Shown here: positions 47,762 through 58,100 of the stretch, piece after piece | Numbering within the stretch: the first letter of the stretch is position 1 | Layout of the letters: each line of letters opens with the position of its first letter | Origin: Shinella zoogloeoides | GTDB lineage: Bacteria; Pseudomonadota; Alphaproteobacteria; Rhizobiales; Rhizobiaceae | Direction of reading: 5' to 3' | DNA length: 64,000 bases | Assembly: GCF_022682305.1 (NCBI RefSeq) | Contig: NZ_CP093528.1 | Location: 1,625,501 to 1,689,500, forward strand | Translations under genes and position numbers: made by a program | The notes under the pieces: generated by a model | What the model saw: only the letters and a program-made list of their open reading frames with translations | Databases searched by the model: none | Told to the model about the DNA's origin: nothing

Positions 47762-49141
47762 ATGACCGTAGACCGCACGAAACGCAATTGCCTGGCCGTC
47801 ATCCTCGCGGCCGGCGAGAGCACGCGGATGAAGTCCTCACGCTCGAAGGTGCTGCACCCGGTCGCAAACCGCCCGATGATAGCCCATGTCGTCGATGCGC
47901 TCGCCAAGGCCGGTATTTCCGAGATCGCGCTGGTGCTCGGCCGCGACGCGGAAAAGGTCGAGGCGGCGGCGCGGAATGCGGCCGTCGCAAGCACGGTCCA
48001 CCTCCAGACCGAACGGCTCGGCACGGCGCATGCCGTACTCGCGGCCCGCGAAGCCATCGCCAGGGGCTACGACGATGTTCTGGTTGTCTTCGGCGATACG
48101 CCGCTGATCACCGAAACACCGCTGATCGCCGCGCGCGACGGTCTTGCGAACGGCGCGGATGTCGTCATCATCGGTTTCGAGACGGCCGATCCGACCGGCT
48201 ACGGCCGGCTGATCACGGAGAACGGCGAACTGCTGGCGATTCGCGAGCACAAGGATGCCAGCGAGGCCGAACGCACCATCACCTATTGCAATGGCGGCCT
48301 GATGGCCATCGACGGCCGCAAGGCGCTCGACCTGATCGACCGGATTGGCAACGCCAATGCGAAGGGCGAATACTACCTCACCGATATCGTCGAGGTGATA
48401 CGCGCGGCCGGGGGCAGGGCAATCGCCGTCGAGGCCCCCGAAGAGGAATTGACCGGCTGCAACACGCGCGCCGAGCTTGCCGTCATCGAACGCCTCTGGC
48501 AGCAGCGCCGACGCCATGAAATGATGATCGACGGCGTCTCGATGATCGCGCCGGAAACCGTCTTCCTCTCCTTCGACACAAGGATCGGCCGCGACGTGAC
48601 GATCGAGCCGAACGTCGTCTTCGGCCCCGGTGTGACGGTGGAAAGCGGCGCGCTCATCCATTCCTTCTCCCATATCGAAGGCGCGCACGTTTCTGCCGAT
48701 GCCGAGATCGGTCCCTATGCCCGCCTGCGGCCGGGCGCGAATCTGGGGGAAGGGGCGAAGGTCGGCAATTTCACCGAGATCAAGAAAGCCGAGATCGGCC
48801 CGGGCGCCAAGGTCAACCATCTCAGCTATATCGGCGACGCCTTCATCGGCGCGCATACCAATGTCGGCGCGGGCACGATCACCTGCAACTATGACGGCAT
48901 CAACAAGTTCGTGACGCGCATCGGCGAAAACGCCTTCATCGGCTCCAACACAGCGCTCGTCGCACCCGTCAGCGTCGGCAACGGCGCCTATGTCGCCTCC
49001 GGCAGCGTCATCACCGCCGATGTGCCGGACGACGCCGTCGCCTTCGGCCGCGCCCGGCAGGAGAACAAGGAGGGCCGGGCTGTGCTCATCCGCGAGCGCA
49101 ACCAGGCCATCAAGGACGCGAAGAAGAAAGCGGCCGAATAA
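47762..49141 (+). CDS. glmU: Bifunctional GlmU (N-acetyltransferase and uridylyltransferase)
   Basis: A 459-residue enzyme making UDP-GlcNAc from glucosamine-1-phosphate. The uridylyltransferase half has the nucleotide motif [22 protein letters not shown] and [14 protein letters not shown]. The acetyltransferase half is a left-handed beta helix with hexapeptide repeats (about 255-440), including [25 protein letters not shown] and [11 protein letters not shown]. It lies 122 bases before glmS, so consecutive steps of peptidoglycan and LPS precursor synthesis are encoded together. Confidence 0.97.
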   Translation: MTVDRTKRNCLAVILAAGESTRMKSSRSKVLHPVANRPMIAHVVDALAKAGISEIALVLGRDAEKVEAAARNAAVASTVHLQTERLGTAHAVLAAREAIARGYDDVLVVFGDTPLITETPLIAARDGLANGADVVIIGFETADPTGYGRLITENGELLAIREHKDASEAERTITYCNGGLMAIDGRKALDLIDRIGNANAKGEYYLTDIVEVIRAAGGRAIAVEAPEEELTGCNTRAELAVIERLWQQRRRHEMMIDGVSMIAPETVFLSFDTRIGRDVTIEPNVVFGPGVTVESGALIHSFSHIEGAHVSADAEIGPYARLRPGANLGEGAKVGNFTEIKKAEIGPGAKVNHLSYIGDAFIGAHTNVGAGTITCNYDGINKFVTRIGENAFIGSNTALVAPVSVGNGAYVASGSVITADVPDDAVAFGRARQENKEGRAVLIRERNQAIKDAKKKAAE

Positions 49142-49263
49142 TCCGGGCATTGGGCGCGCCCACATTACCGCCTGCAATCGAAAGTGAGCATGGCCGTGTT
49201 GCGTCGCGATAAAAAAGCTCTACGAAGGGCGCGACACAGCATTTCGAAAGAGCGGAGCGGCCC

Positions 49264-51090
49264 ATGTGCGGAATTGTCGGTATCGTTGGAAACCAGCCTG
49301 TCGCGGGTCGGCTTGTCGATGCCCTGAAGCGCCTTGAATACCGGGGCTACGATTCCGCCGGCGTCGCCTCCATCGTCGACGGCAAGCTCGCGCGCCGCCG
49401 TGCCGAGGGCAAGCTCTTCAACCTTGAGAAGCGCCTTTCGGAAGAGCCGCTGGGCGGCACCATCGGCATCGCCCATACGCGCTGGGCGACGCACGGCGCG
49501 CCGACGGAGAACAACGCGCACCCGCATTTCGTCGAAGGTGTCGCTGTCGTGCACAACGGCATCATCGAGAATTTCTCCGAGCTGAAGGACGAGCTTGCCG
49601 CCGGCGGCGCGACCTTCGTCACGCAGACCGACACGGAAGTCGTCGCGCAGCTCGTCGCGAAATTCCGCCGCGACGGCCTTGGCCGCCGCGAGGCGATGCA
49701 TGCCATGCTGCGCCGCGTCACCGGGGCCTATGCGCTCGCCGTCATCTTCGAGGACGACCCGTCCACCATCCTGGCTGCCCGCAACGGCCCGCCGCTCGCC
49801 ATCGGCCATGGCCGGGGCGAGATGTTCCTCGGTTCCGACGCCATCGCGCTCGCCCCCTTCACCAGCGAGATCAGCTATCTCGTCGATGGCGACTGGGCCG
49901 TGATCGGCCGCGACGGGGCCTTCATCTTCGATATGGATGGCAACCGCGTCGAGCGCCCGAAGCAGGTCTCCTCGGCCGCCGCCTATCTCATCGACAAGGG
50001 CAACCACCGGCATTTCATGGAAAAGGAAATCCATGAGCAGCCGGAGGCGATCTCTCACGCCCTCAGCCACTATGTCGATTTCCTCGCGCATACGGTACGC
50101 CCGGTCGCAGCAGACATCGATTTCGCCAGGGTGCCGAGCCTTGCCATTTCGGCTTGCGGCACGGCCTATCTCGCCGGCCTCGTCGGCAAATACTGGTTCG
50201 AGCGTTACGCTCGCCTGCCGGTCGAGATCGATGTCGCCTCGGAGTTCCGCTATCGCGAGATTCCGCTGAACCCGGCCTCCGCCGCGCTCTTCATCTCGCA
50301 GTCGGGCGAGACCGCCGATACGCTGGCCTCGCTGCGCTACTGCAAGGAGAACGGCCTGAAGATCGGCGCCGTGGTCAATGCCAAGGAATCGACCATCGCC
50401 CGCGAATCGGACGCCGTCTTCCCGATCCTCGCCGGCCCGGAGATCGGCGTCGCCTCCACCAAGGCCTTTACCTGCCAGCTCGCCGTGCTCGCCGCGCTCG
50501 CCATCGGCGCGGGCCGGGCGCGCGGCACGATCAGCGAAGCCGAGGAGAAGGAACTGGTGCATCATCTTGCCGAGATGCCGCGCATCATGGCAGGCGTGCT
50601 CAACACCATCCAGCCGGCCATCGAGCAGCTTTCGCGCGACCTGTCCAAGTGCAAGGACGTGCTCTATCTCGGCCGTGGCACCAGCTATCCGCTGGCCATG
50701 GAAGGCGCGCTGAAGCTCAAGGAAATTTCCTACATCCACGCCGAAGGCTATGCCGCCGGCGAGCTGAAGCACGGCCCGATCGCGCTGATCGACGAGAACA
50801 TGCCCGTCATCGTTATCGCCCCGCATGACCGCTTCTTCGAAAAGACCGTGTCGAACATGCAGGAAGTGGCTGCCCGTGGTGGCCGGATCATCTTCATCAC
50901 CGACGAGAAGGGGGCGGCCGCCTCCAAGCTGCCGACGATGAAGACCATCGTGCTGCCGAATGTCGACGAGATCATCGCGCCGATGATCTATTCGCTGCCG
51001 ATCCAGCTTCTCGCCTATCACACCGCCGTCTTCATGGGCACGGACGTGGACCAGCCGCGCAACCTCGCCAAGTCGGTCACCGTCGAATGA
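49264..51090 (+). CDS. glmS: Glutamine-fructose-6-phosphate aminotransferase (isomerizing)
   Basis: A 608-residue enzyme making glucosamine-6-phosphate. The class II glutaminase starts MCGIVGIVGN with nucleophile C2, and has TRWATHGAPTENNAHPH. Two SIS sugar-isomerase domains follow, with ISQSGETADTLASLRYCKE and YLGRGTSYPLAMEGALKLKEISYIHAE. The C-terminus ends in the standard DQPRNLAKSVTVE. No glmS ribozyme is visible upstream, as expected outside Firmicutes. Its stop overlaps the next gene as ATGA. Confidence 0.98.
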   Translation: MCGIVGIVGNQPVAGRLVDALKRLEYRGYDSAGVASIVDGKLARRRAEGKLFNLEKRLSEEPLGGTIGIAHTRWATHGAPTENNAHPHFVEGVAVVHNGIIENFSELKDELAAGGATFVTQTDTEVVAQLVAKFRRDGLGRREAMHAMLRRVTGAYALAVIFEDDPSTILAARNGPPLAIGHGRGEMFLGSDAIALAPFTSEISYLVDGDWAVIGRDGAFIFDMDGNRVERPKQVSSAAAYLIDKGNHRHFMEKEIHEQPEAISHALSHYVDFLAHTVRPVAADIDFARVPSLAISACGTAYLAGLVGKYWFERYARLPVEIDVASEFRYREIPLNPASAALFISQSGETADTLASLRYCKENGLKIGAVVNAKESTIARESDAVFPILAGPEIGVASTKAFTCQLAVLAALAIGAGRARGTISEAEEKELVHHLAEMPRIMAGVLNTIQPAIEQLSRDLSKCKDVLYLGRGTSYPLAMEGALKLKEISYIHAEGYAAGELKHGPIALIDENMPVIVIAPHDRFFEKTVSNMQEVAARGGRIIFITDEKGAAASKLPTMKTIVLPNVDEIIAPMIYSLPIQLLAYHTAVFMGTDVDQPRNLAKSVTVE

Positions 51091-51581
51091 TCGTCCGGCC
51101 GGAACGCGAAGGCGATATCGACGCCATCCGCATGCTGACGGAAACGGCCTTCAGGACCGCGCCGCACGCCGATGGCACGGAACATCTGATCATCGACCGT
51201 CTGCGCGCGGCTGGAGTGCTTACGCTTTCGCTGGTGGCGGAAGCGGATGGGACCATCGTCGGGCATGTCGCCTTTTCCCCGGTATCGCTTTCGGATGGCA
51301 GCAGGGGCTGGTACGGCCTCGGCCCGATTTCGGTCGATCCGTCGCGGCAGGGCGAGGGAATTGGCGGCAAGCTCATCGGCGAAGGGCTGGAGCGGCTGAA
51401 AGCGCTCGGTGCGACGGGCTGCGTGCTCCTCGGCGATCCCGCCTACTACAGCCGTTTCGGCTTTAAGCCGGATCCCAGGCTGACGCTCGACGGGGTGCCG
51501 CCGGAGTATTTCATGCGTGTGGCGTTTTCCCCGGTTTACGGCGCGGGAAGCGTTTCCTATCATCCGGGCTTCTACGGCTGA
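51087..51581 (+). CDS. GNAT-family N-acetyltransferase (YhbS-like)
   Basis: A 164-residue acetyltransferase with the acetyl-CoA signature SVDPSRQGEGIGGKLIGEGL and the C-terminal GCVLLGDPAYYSRFGFKP typical of the YhbS subgroup. The four-base overlap with glmS implies coupled translation. This placement hints at an amino-sugar or cell-wall related substrate, but nothing in the sequence fixes it. Confidence 0.88.
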   Translation: MIVRPEREGDIDAIRMLTETAFRTAPHADGTEHLIIDRLRAAGVLTLSLVAEADGTIVGHVAFSPVSLSDGSRGWYGLGPISVDPSRQGEGIGGKLIGEGLERLKALGATGCVLLGDPAYYSRFGFKPDPRLTLDGVPPEYFMRVAFSPVYGAGSVSYHPGFYG

Positions 51582-51606
51582 GCGGCTGCCTCACACTGGA
51601 CCTTAG

Positions 51607-52314
51607 ATGACCGACCTCGTCCCGAGACAGTCGCTCGCCATGCGGCTGCGCAACAACTTCCTGACCGGCCTCGTCATCTGCGCGCCGATCGCCATCACCA
51701 TATGGCTGACCTGGTCCTTCATCCGGTGGGCCGATAGCTGGGTGAAGCCCTATATTCCGGCGCACTACAACCCGGAGAACTATTTCCAGTTCGCCATTCC
51801 CGGCTTCGGCCTGCTGATCGCGCTGGTGCTGATCACGCTGGTCGGATTCCTCGGCAAGAACCTCATCGGCCGCACGGTGGTGGAATTCGGCGATTCGCTG
51901 TTCAACCGCACGCCGCTGGTGCGCACGGTGCACAAGAGCCTGAAGCAGATCTTCGAGACGGTGCTGAAGGACAAGGGCAACTCCTTCAACAAGGCGGCGA
52001 TGATCGAATATCCGAGCCCCGGCCTCTGGTCTGTCGTCTTCGTGGCGACGGATGCGCGCGGCGAGATCGCGACGAAGTTCCAGTCCATGGGCAAGGACAT
52101 GGTCGCCTGCTTCCTGCCGCCGACGCCGTTCCCGACGGCCGGCTTCCTCGTCTACGTTCCGCGCGAAAAGCTCGTGCCGCTCGACATGAGCGCCGAGGAC
52201 GCCGCCAAGCTCATCATCTCGGTCGGCCTCGTCACGCCACCGGAAAAGACGTTGCAGCTCCTCGAAAGCGAGGAGCAACGCAAGGCCAAGGCGAAAGCAA
52301 AGAAGAAGGGATAA
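51607..52314 (+). CDS. DUF502 family membrane protein
   Basis: A 235-residue protein with two transmembrane segments (about 15-38 and 60-82) followed by a soluble domain with KSLKQIFETVLKDKGNSFNKAAMIEYPSPGLWSVVFVATDARG and FLPPTPFPTAGFLVYVPREKLVPLDMSAEDAAKLIISVGLV, the DUF502 signature. The tail is lysine-rich. The function is unknown; plant relatives (COV family) affect vascular patterning. It is 25 bases after the GNAT gene, so probably in the glmS operon. Confidence 0.9.
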   Translation: MTDLVPRQSLAMRLRNNFLTGLVICAPIAITIWLTWSFIRWADSWVKPYIPAHYNPENYFQFAIPGFGLLIALVLITLVGFLGKNLIGRTVVEFGDSLFNRTPLVRTVHKSLKQIFETVLKDKGNSFNKAAMIEYPSPGLWSVVFVATDARGEIATKFQSMGKDMVACFLPPTPFPTAGFLVYVPREKLVPLDMSAEDAAKLIISVGLVTPPEKTLQLLESEEQRKAKAKAKKKG

Positions 52315-52318
52315 GGGG

Positions 52319-52345
52319 GAGCCGTCCCGGAACCCGAGACGGCTC
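52319..52345. terminator. Stem-loop between convergent DUF502 and small secreted-peptide genes
   Basis: GAGCCGTC and GACGGCTC form an 8-bp perfect stem around an 11-base loop, 4 bases after the DUF502 stop and 8 bases before the end of the opposing gene. No T-run follows on either side, so it may be a weak bidirectional terminator. Confidence 0.5.
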
Positions 52346-52353
52346 GCAACAGC

Positions 52354-52566
52354 CTATTCCTTCGTAGCGGCGTTCTGTTCGTCCAGAATGATCTGGTCCG
52401 TTGCCGCGGGAAGGCGGGACTGCTTTTCAGTGGCCACGACGCTTGCGGTCGTGATCGACTTGTCGACCTTGGCTTCCGCCGAGGTCTTGTTGTGCCAGGC
52501 GCAATCCGCAAGGGCTGCGGATGCCGAAAGGCCGAGGATTGCTGCGACTGCGAGAACTGTCTTCAT
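52354..52566 (-). CDS. Small secreted hypothetical protein
   Basis: A 70-residue protein with a clear signal peptide (MKTVLAVAAILGLSASAALAD, cleavage near residue 20) and a short hydrophilic mature part with one cysteine in DCAWHNKTS. GGAGGAG lies just before the ATG on the minus strand. I recognise no domain. Similar short exported peptides are frequent in Rhizobiales. It lies between DUF502 and recG and is not obviously linked to either. Confidence 0.72.
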   Translation of the reverse strand: MKTVLAVAAILGLSASAALADCAWHNKTSAEAKVDKSITTASVVATEKQSRLPAATDQIILDEQNAATKE

Positions 52567-52644
52567 GGCATTTCTCCTCCTTCGCGGGTGAGGAACAAGT
52601 ATGCCTTCACGCGCGGTCTCGGCGAAATCACGATTTTGTGGGCC

Positions 52645-54747
52645 TCATCCGGCGCGCAGGAACCGGATCGCCTCGTCGCGGCGGTAGAGATAGAGCAGGG
52701 TGCGGATCGCTTCGCCCCGCTCGCCCGTCAACTCCGGGTCGCGTTCGAGGAGATAGGCGGCGTCCTTGCGGGCTATTTCGAGAAGATCGCCATGCGCCTC
52801 GAGGCTCGCCACGAGGAACCCCGGCGTACCGGACTGCCTTGTGCCGAGCAGCTCGCCTTCTCCGCGCAGCTTCAGATCCTCCTCCGCGATGCGGAAACCG
52901 TCCTCCGTCTCGCGCAGGATGGAAAGCCGCGCCCGCCCATTCTCACTCAGCGGCCCCTTGTAGAGCAGGATGCAGCTCGACGCCTCTTCGCCGCGTCCGA
53001 CCCGCCCGCGCAACTGGTGGAGCTGGGCGAGGCCGAAGCGCTCGGCATGCTCGATCACCATGATGGAAGCGTCCGGCACGTCGACGCCGACCTCCACGAC
53101 GGTCGTCGCAACCAGCAGCCGCGTCTCGCCACTCTTGAAGGCGAGCATGGCCGCATCCTTCTCCGGCCCGCTCATGCGGCCGTGCACGAGGCCTGCGGCG
53201 GGGCCGAAGATGCTCGCCAGCGTCGCATGCCGCTCCTCGACGGACATCAGTTCGCTTTCTTCGGTTTCCTCCACCAGCGGGCAGATCCAGTAGGCTTTCT
53301 TGCCCTCGGCAAGCGCGGCGCGCAGGCGGTCGACGATATCGCCCACACGTTCCTGCGGCACGACGACAGTCTGGATTGGCTTGCGGCCGGCGGGCTTTTC
53401 CGTGAGCTTGGAGACGTCCATGTCGCCGAAGGCGGCAAGGACGAGGGTGCGCGGAATGGGCGTCGCGGTCATGACAAGCATGTGGGGTGAGATGCCCTTG
53501 GCCGTCAGCCGCAGGCGTTGGTGCACGCCGAAACGGTGCTGCTCGTCCACCACGGCGAGCACGAGATCCTTGTAGGCGACATTGTCCTGGAAGAGCGCGT
53601 GGGTACCGATGACGATCTGCGTCTCGCCTGAGGCGATGCGTTCGAGGATGGCATCCCGCTCGCGGCCCTTCGTACGGCCGGTGAGGACGTCGATGGTCAC
53701 GCCAGCCGGAGCGGCCATGCGCGCGAAAGTCGTGAAATGCTGGCGGGCGAGAATTTCCGTCGGGGCCATCAGCACGGCCTGCCCGCCGGATTCGACGGCG
53801 GCCAGCATCGCCATCAGCGCCACCGCCGTCTTGCCCGCGCCGACATCGCCCTGAAGCAGCCGCAGCATGCGCTGCTCGCCGGCCATGTCTTTCAGCACTT
53901 CGGCGATTGCCGTCTCCTGGCTGTTCGTCAGCGAAAAGGGCAGGGCGTCGATGACCGGGCGGCTCAGCGCCCCGGTTGCGATCACCGGCCGGCCGGCGAC
54001 CTTGCGCAGGCGCTGGCGCACGAGGGCGAGCGAAATCTGGCCCGCGAGGAACTCGTCATAGGCAAGCCGCCTGCGGGCGGGGGCCTGCGGATCGAGGTCC
54101 GTTTCGTCGCGTGGATCGTGCATGCGATGGAAGGCGTCGAAGGCCGAGGAAAAACCCTGCCGCTGCATCAAGGTCGCGTCGATCCATTCCGGCAGGTGCG
54201 GCACGCGGGCTAGCGCAGCCTCCACCGACTTGCGCAGCACACGCGATGTAAGACCGGCAGTGAGGCCATGCACCGGTTCGACCAGCGGCACGTTGTCGGC
54301 TTCGCCGAGCCGCGCCATATAGTCGGGATGCACCATGGAGGGGCGGCCGTTGAACCAGTCGACCTTGCCGCTCACCACCACCGTCTCGTCGATGGGCAGC
54401 GCCTTTTCCAGCCAGTTGCCCTTGACCCGGAAGAAGGTGAGCGCCAGTTCCCCGGTCTCGTCGTGCAGGAACACGCGGTAGGGCTGGTTGGACCGGCCGG
54501 GTGGCGGCTGGTGGCGGTCGACGCGGCCGGTAATGGTGACGATGACGCCGGGCGGCGCGTTCGCGATACCCGGCTGGTTGCGCCGGTCGACAATCGAATG
54601 CGGAAAATGGAAGACGAGATCGACGACTCGGCAATCCTCCACGCTCTCCTGCCCGAAGAGGCGCGCATAGAGTTCCCCGAGCTTCGGGCCGATGCCGGGG
54701 AGCGAGGAGAGGGGAGCGAAGAGCGGATCGAGCAGGGCGGGTCTCAT
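52645..54747 (-). CDS. recG: ATP-dependent DNA helicase RecG
   Basis: A 700-residue branched-DNA helicase that reverses stalled forks and resolves recombination intermediates. An N-terminal wedge (OB-fold) domain with IVTITGRVDRHQPP precedes the helicase core with Walker A GDVGAGKTAVA, DEQHRF box, LVMTATPIPRTL and GRVGRGEEAS. The C-terminal part contains LKLRGEGELLGTRQSG. I place the start at the ATG at 54747; the TTG three codons upstream is less likely. The gene is divergent from sdhE-mfd. Confidence 0.97.
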   Translation of the reverse strand: MRPALLDPLFAPLSSLPGIGPKLGELYARLFGQESVEDCRVVDLVFHFPHSIVDRRNQPGIANAPPGVIVTITGRVDRHQPPPGRSNQPYRVFLHDETGELALTFFRVKGNWLEKALPIDETVVVSGKVDWFNGRPSMVHPDYMARLGEADNVPLVEPVHGLTAGLTSRVLRKSVEAALARVPHLPEWIDATLMQRQGFSSAFDAFHRMHDPRDETDLDPQAPARRRLAYDEFLAGQISLALVRQRLRKVAGRPVIATGALSRPVIDALPFSLTNSQETAIAEVLKDMAGEQRMLRLLQGDVGAGKTAVALMAMLAAVESGGQAVLMAPTEILARQHFTTFARMAAPAGVTIDVLTGRTKGRERDAILERIASGETQIVIGTHALFQDNVAYKDLVLAVVDEQHRFGVHQRLRLTAKGISPHMLVMTATPIPRTLVLAAFGDMDVSKLTEKPAGRKPIQTVVVPQERVGDIVDRLRAALAEGKKAYWICPLVEETEESELMSVEERHATLASIFGPAAGLVHGRMSGPEKDAAMLAFKSGETRLLVATTVVEVGVDVPDASIMVIEHAERFGLAQLHQLRGRVGRGEEASSCILLYKGPLSENGRARLSILRETEDGFRIAEEDLKLRGEGELLGTRQSGTPGFLVASLEAHGDLLEIARKDAAYLLERDPELTGERGEAIRTLLYLYRRDEAIRFLRAG

Positions 54748-54853
54748 GGCCGGCAAAATCGCCGGAGATCATGCCTTTGGCAAGGCTGACAAGCGGCTTT
54801 TGCCGGTCTATAGAAGCGCCAATCACGTTGCGGGTTGAAAAGCGAGGACGATC

Positions 54854-55162
54854 ATGACGGGAACGACACGCTCGAGCGCCGAGATCGACCCGCGCCGCAA
54901 GCGCATCCTCTTCCGCTGCTGGCACCGCGGCATCCGCGAGATGGATCTGGTGCTCGGCGCCTTCGCCGATGCCGAGATCGCCACGCTATCCGAGGCCGAG
55001 CTGGACGAGCTGGAGCGCATCATGGCAGAGGAAGACAACGACCTCGTCAAATGGGTGACCGGTGAGAAGCCCGTGCCCGAAGAATTCCAGCGCGGCCTCT
55101 TCCCGCGCATCGCCGCCTACCGCCCCGATTTTTCGCCGCTCTTCAAAGACGATCGCGCATGA
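54854..55162 (+). CDS. sdhE: Succinate dehydrogenase assembly factor SdhE
   Basis: A 102-residue protein of the DUF339/Sdh5 family that helps attach FAD covalently to SdhA. The key RGxxE motif is present in WHRGIREMD, and the family segments DPRRKRILFRCWHRG and NDLVKWVTGE are clear. It is followed by mfd with a four-base ATGA overlap, a common rhizobial arrangement. Confidence 0.95.
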   Translation: MTGTTRSSAEIDPRRKRILFRCWHRGIREMDLVLGAFADAEIATLSEAELDELERIMAEEDNDLVKWVTGEKPVPEEFQRGLFPRIAAYRPDFSPLFKDDRA

Positions 55163-58100
55163 TCCCCGGATTTTCTCCCGAACGCATTGCCGGCGCCGGC
55201 CGGCCGATAACCATCGGCGCCGTGCCCTCCGGCGTCGAGCCGCTAATCCTCGCCGATCTCGCCCGCAAGACCGGCCCGGTCGCCTATGTGCTGTCGGACG
55301 GCCAGCGCATTTCCGATCTGGAACAGATGCTCGGCTTCGTCGCGCCCGATATTCCGGTGCTGACGCTGCCCGGCTGGGACTGCCTTCCCTATGACCGCGT
55401 CTCGCCGAGCGCCGAGGTTTCCGCGCGCCGGCTTTCCGCGCTCTCGGCGCTGATCGCCCACCAGAAGAAGCCGCATGCGGCCATCGTGCTCGTCACGGTC
55501 AACGCCATGCTGCAGAAGACGGCGCCGCGGCCGACCATCGAAAGCCTTGCCTTCTCGGCGAAGCCCGGCAACCAGATCCGCATGGACGATATCGCCGCAC
55601 GGCTAGAGCGCAACGGCTTCGAGCGCGTGGCGACCGTGCGCGAGGTCGGCGAATTCGCCGTGCGCGGCGGCATCCTCGACGTCTTCGTGCCCGGCAGCCT
55701 GGAGCCGCTGCGCCTCGATTTCTTCGGCGACACGCTGGAATCGATCCGCTCCTTCGATCCCGCCAGCCAGCGCACGACCGGGCAGGCCCGCTCCCTCGAT
55801 CTCAACCCGATGAGCGAGGTGACGCTGACGCCGGAGACGATCTCGCATTTCCGCAAGCAATATCTCTCCTCCTTCGGCGCGGCGACGCGCGACGACGCGC
55901 TCTACCAGGCTGTTTCCGAGGGCCGGCGCTATGCCGGCATGGAGCACTGGCTGCCACTGTTCTACGGCGAGCTGGAAACTGCCTTCGACTACCTTCAAGG
56001 CTTCCGTATCGTCACGGACCATACGGTACGTGAGGCAGCCATCGAGCGCTCCCGCCTCGTGCGCGACTATTACGACGCGCGTCTCGCCTCCGCCACGCCC
56101 GGCAAGGGGCAGGTGGCGCAGGCGACGCCCTACAAGCCCGTACCGCCGGGCCTCCTCTATCTCGACGCCGAGCGTTTCGCCCGCGAACTCGACGAACGAG
56201 ACGCCATCCGCCTCTCGCCTTTCAATGAGCATGAGGGCGAGGCGCGCCACGTCGAGACCATCGCGGCGCGGCCCGGCATGCGCTGGGCGCGGCCGGCCGG
56301 CAGCGAGGATGCCGACGGCGCGCGCGTCAATGTCTTCGACCAGGCGGTCAAACACATCGCCGACAAGCGGGCCTCCGGCGCGAAGGTGCTGGTGACAGGT
56401 TGGTCGGAAGGCTCGCTCGACCGCCTCCTACAGGTACTTGCCGAACATGGCCTCGGCAATGTGGTGCCCGTCGAGAAATTCGGCGATCTCCGCAAGCTGA
56501 AGCCGGGCGAGGCAGGGTCGGCCGTACTCAGCCTCGAAAGCGGCTTCGAGGCGGGCGATATCGTCGTTATCGGCGAGCAGGACATCCTCGGCGACCGCAT
56601 GGTGCGCCGCGCCAAGCGCCGCAAGCGGGGCGCGGATTTCATCACCGAGGTCGCCGGTCTCGACGAAGGCTCCATCGTCGTCCACGCCGAGCACGGCATC
56701 GGCCGCTTCGTCGGCCTGCGCACCATCGAGGCCGCCGGCGCGCCGCATGCCTGTCTTGAACTCGTCTATGCGGACGACGCAAAACTCTTTCTGCCCGTCG
56801 AGAACATCGACCTCCTCTCGCGCTACGGCGGCGAGGGGACCGATGCACTGCTCGACAAGCTCGGCGGCGTCGCCTGGCAGGCGCGCAAGGCCAAGCTCAA
56901 GAAGCGCCTGCTCGACATGGCGAGCGGCCTCATCCAGATCGCTGCCGCGCGCCTCGTGCGCCATGCGCCGGTCCTGGCCGCGCCGGATGGCGTCTACGAC
57001 GAATTCGCCGCCCGCTTCCCCTATGACGAGACGGACGACCAGGCGAACGCCATCGACGCCGTGCGCGAGGATCTCGGCGCGGGCCGGCCGATGGACCGGC
57101 TCGTCTGCGGCGACGTCGGTTTCGGCAAGACGGAAGTGGCGCTGCGCGCGGCTTTCATCGCGGCGATGAACGGCGTGCAGGTCGCCGTCGTCGTGCCGAC
57201 AACGCTGCTCGCCCGCCAGCATTTCAAAACCTTCTCCGAGCGCTTCCGTGGCCTGCCGATCCGCGTGCAGCAGGCCTCCCGCCTCGTCGGCTCGAAGGAG
57301 CTGGTGCTGACCAAGAAGGAGCTTACCGAAGGCAAGACGGATATCGTCGTCGGCACCCATGCGCTGCTCGGCTCGTCGATCAAGTTCGCGAATCTCGGCC
57401 TCCTCATTATCGACGAGGAGCAGCATTTCGGCGTGAAGCACAAGGAGCGGCTGAAGGAGCTGAAGAGCGACGTGCATGTGCTGACGCTCTCGGCGACGCC
57501 CATCCCGCGCACCCTCCAGCTCGCCATGACGGGCGTGCGCGAACTCTCGCTCATCACCACGCCGCCGGTCGACCGCATGGCGGTGCGCACCTTCATCTCG
57601 CCCTTCGATCCGCTCGTCATCCGCGAGACCTTGATGCGCGAGCATTATCGCGGCGGCCAGAGCTTCTATGTCTGCCCGCGCCTCAGCGATCTCTCGGAAA
57701 TCCACGATTTCCTGCGCCAGGACGTGCCGGAGCTGAAGGTCGCCGTCGCGCACGGCCAGATGCCGGCCACCGAACTCGAAGATATCATGAACGCCTTCTA
57801 CGAAGGCCGCTACGACGTGCTGCTCTCAACGACCATCGTCGAATCGGGCCTCGATGTGCCGACGGCGAACACGATGATCATCCACCGCGCCGACATGTTC
57901 GGCCTCGCCCAGCTCTACCAGCTTCGCGGCCGTGTCGGCCGCTCCAAGGTCCGCGCCTTCGCACTTTTGACCCTGCCGGTCAACCGCACCTTGACGGGCA
58001 CCGCCGAGCGCCGCCTCAAGGTGCTGCAATCGCTCGACACGCTCGGTGCGGGCTTCCAGCTTGCCAGCCATGATCTCGATATCCGTGGCGCGGGTAACCT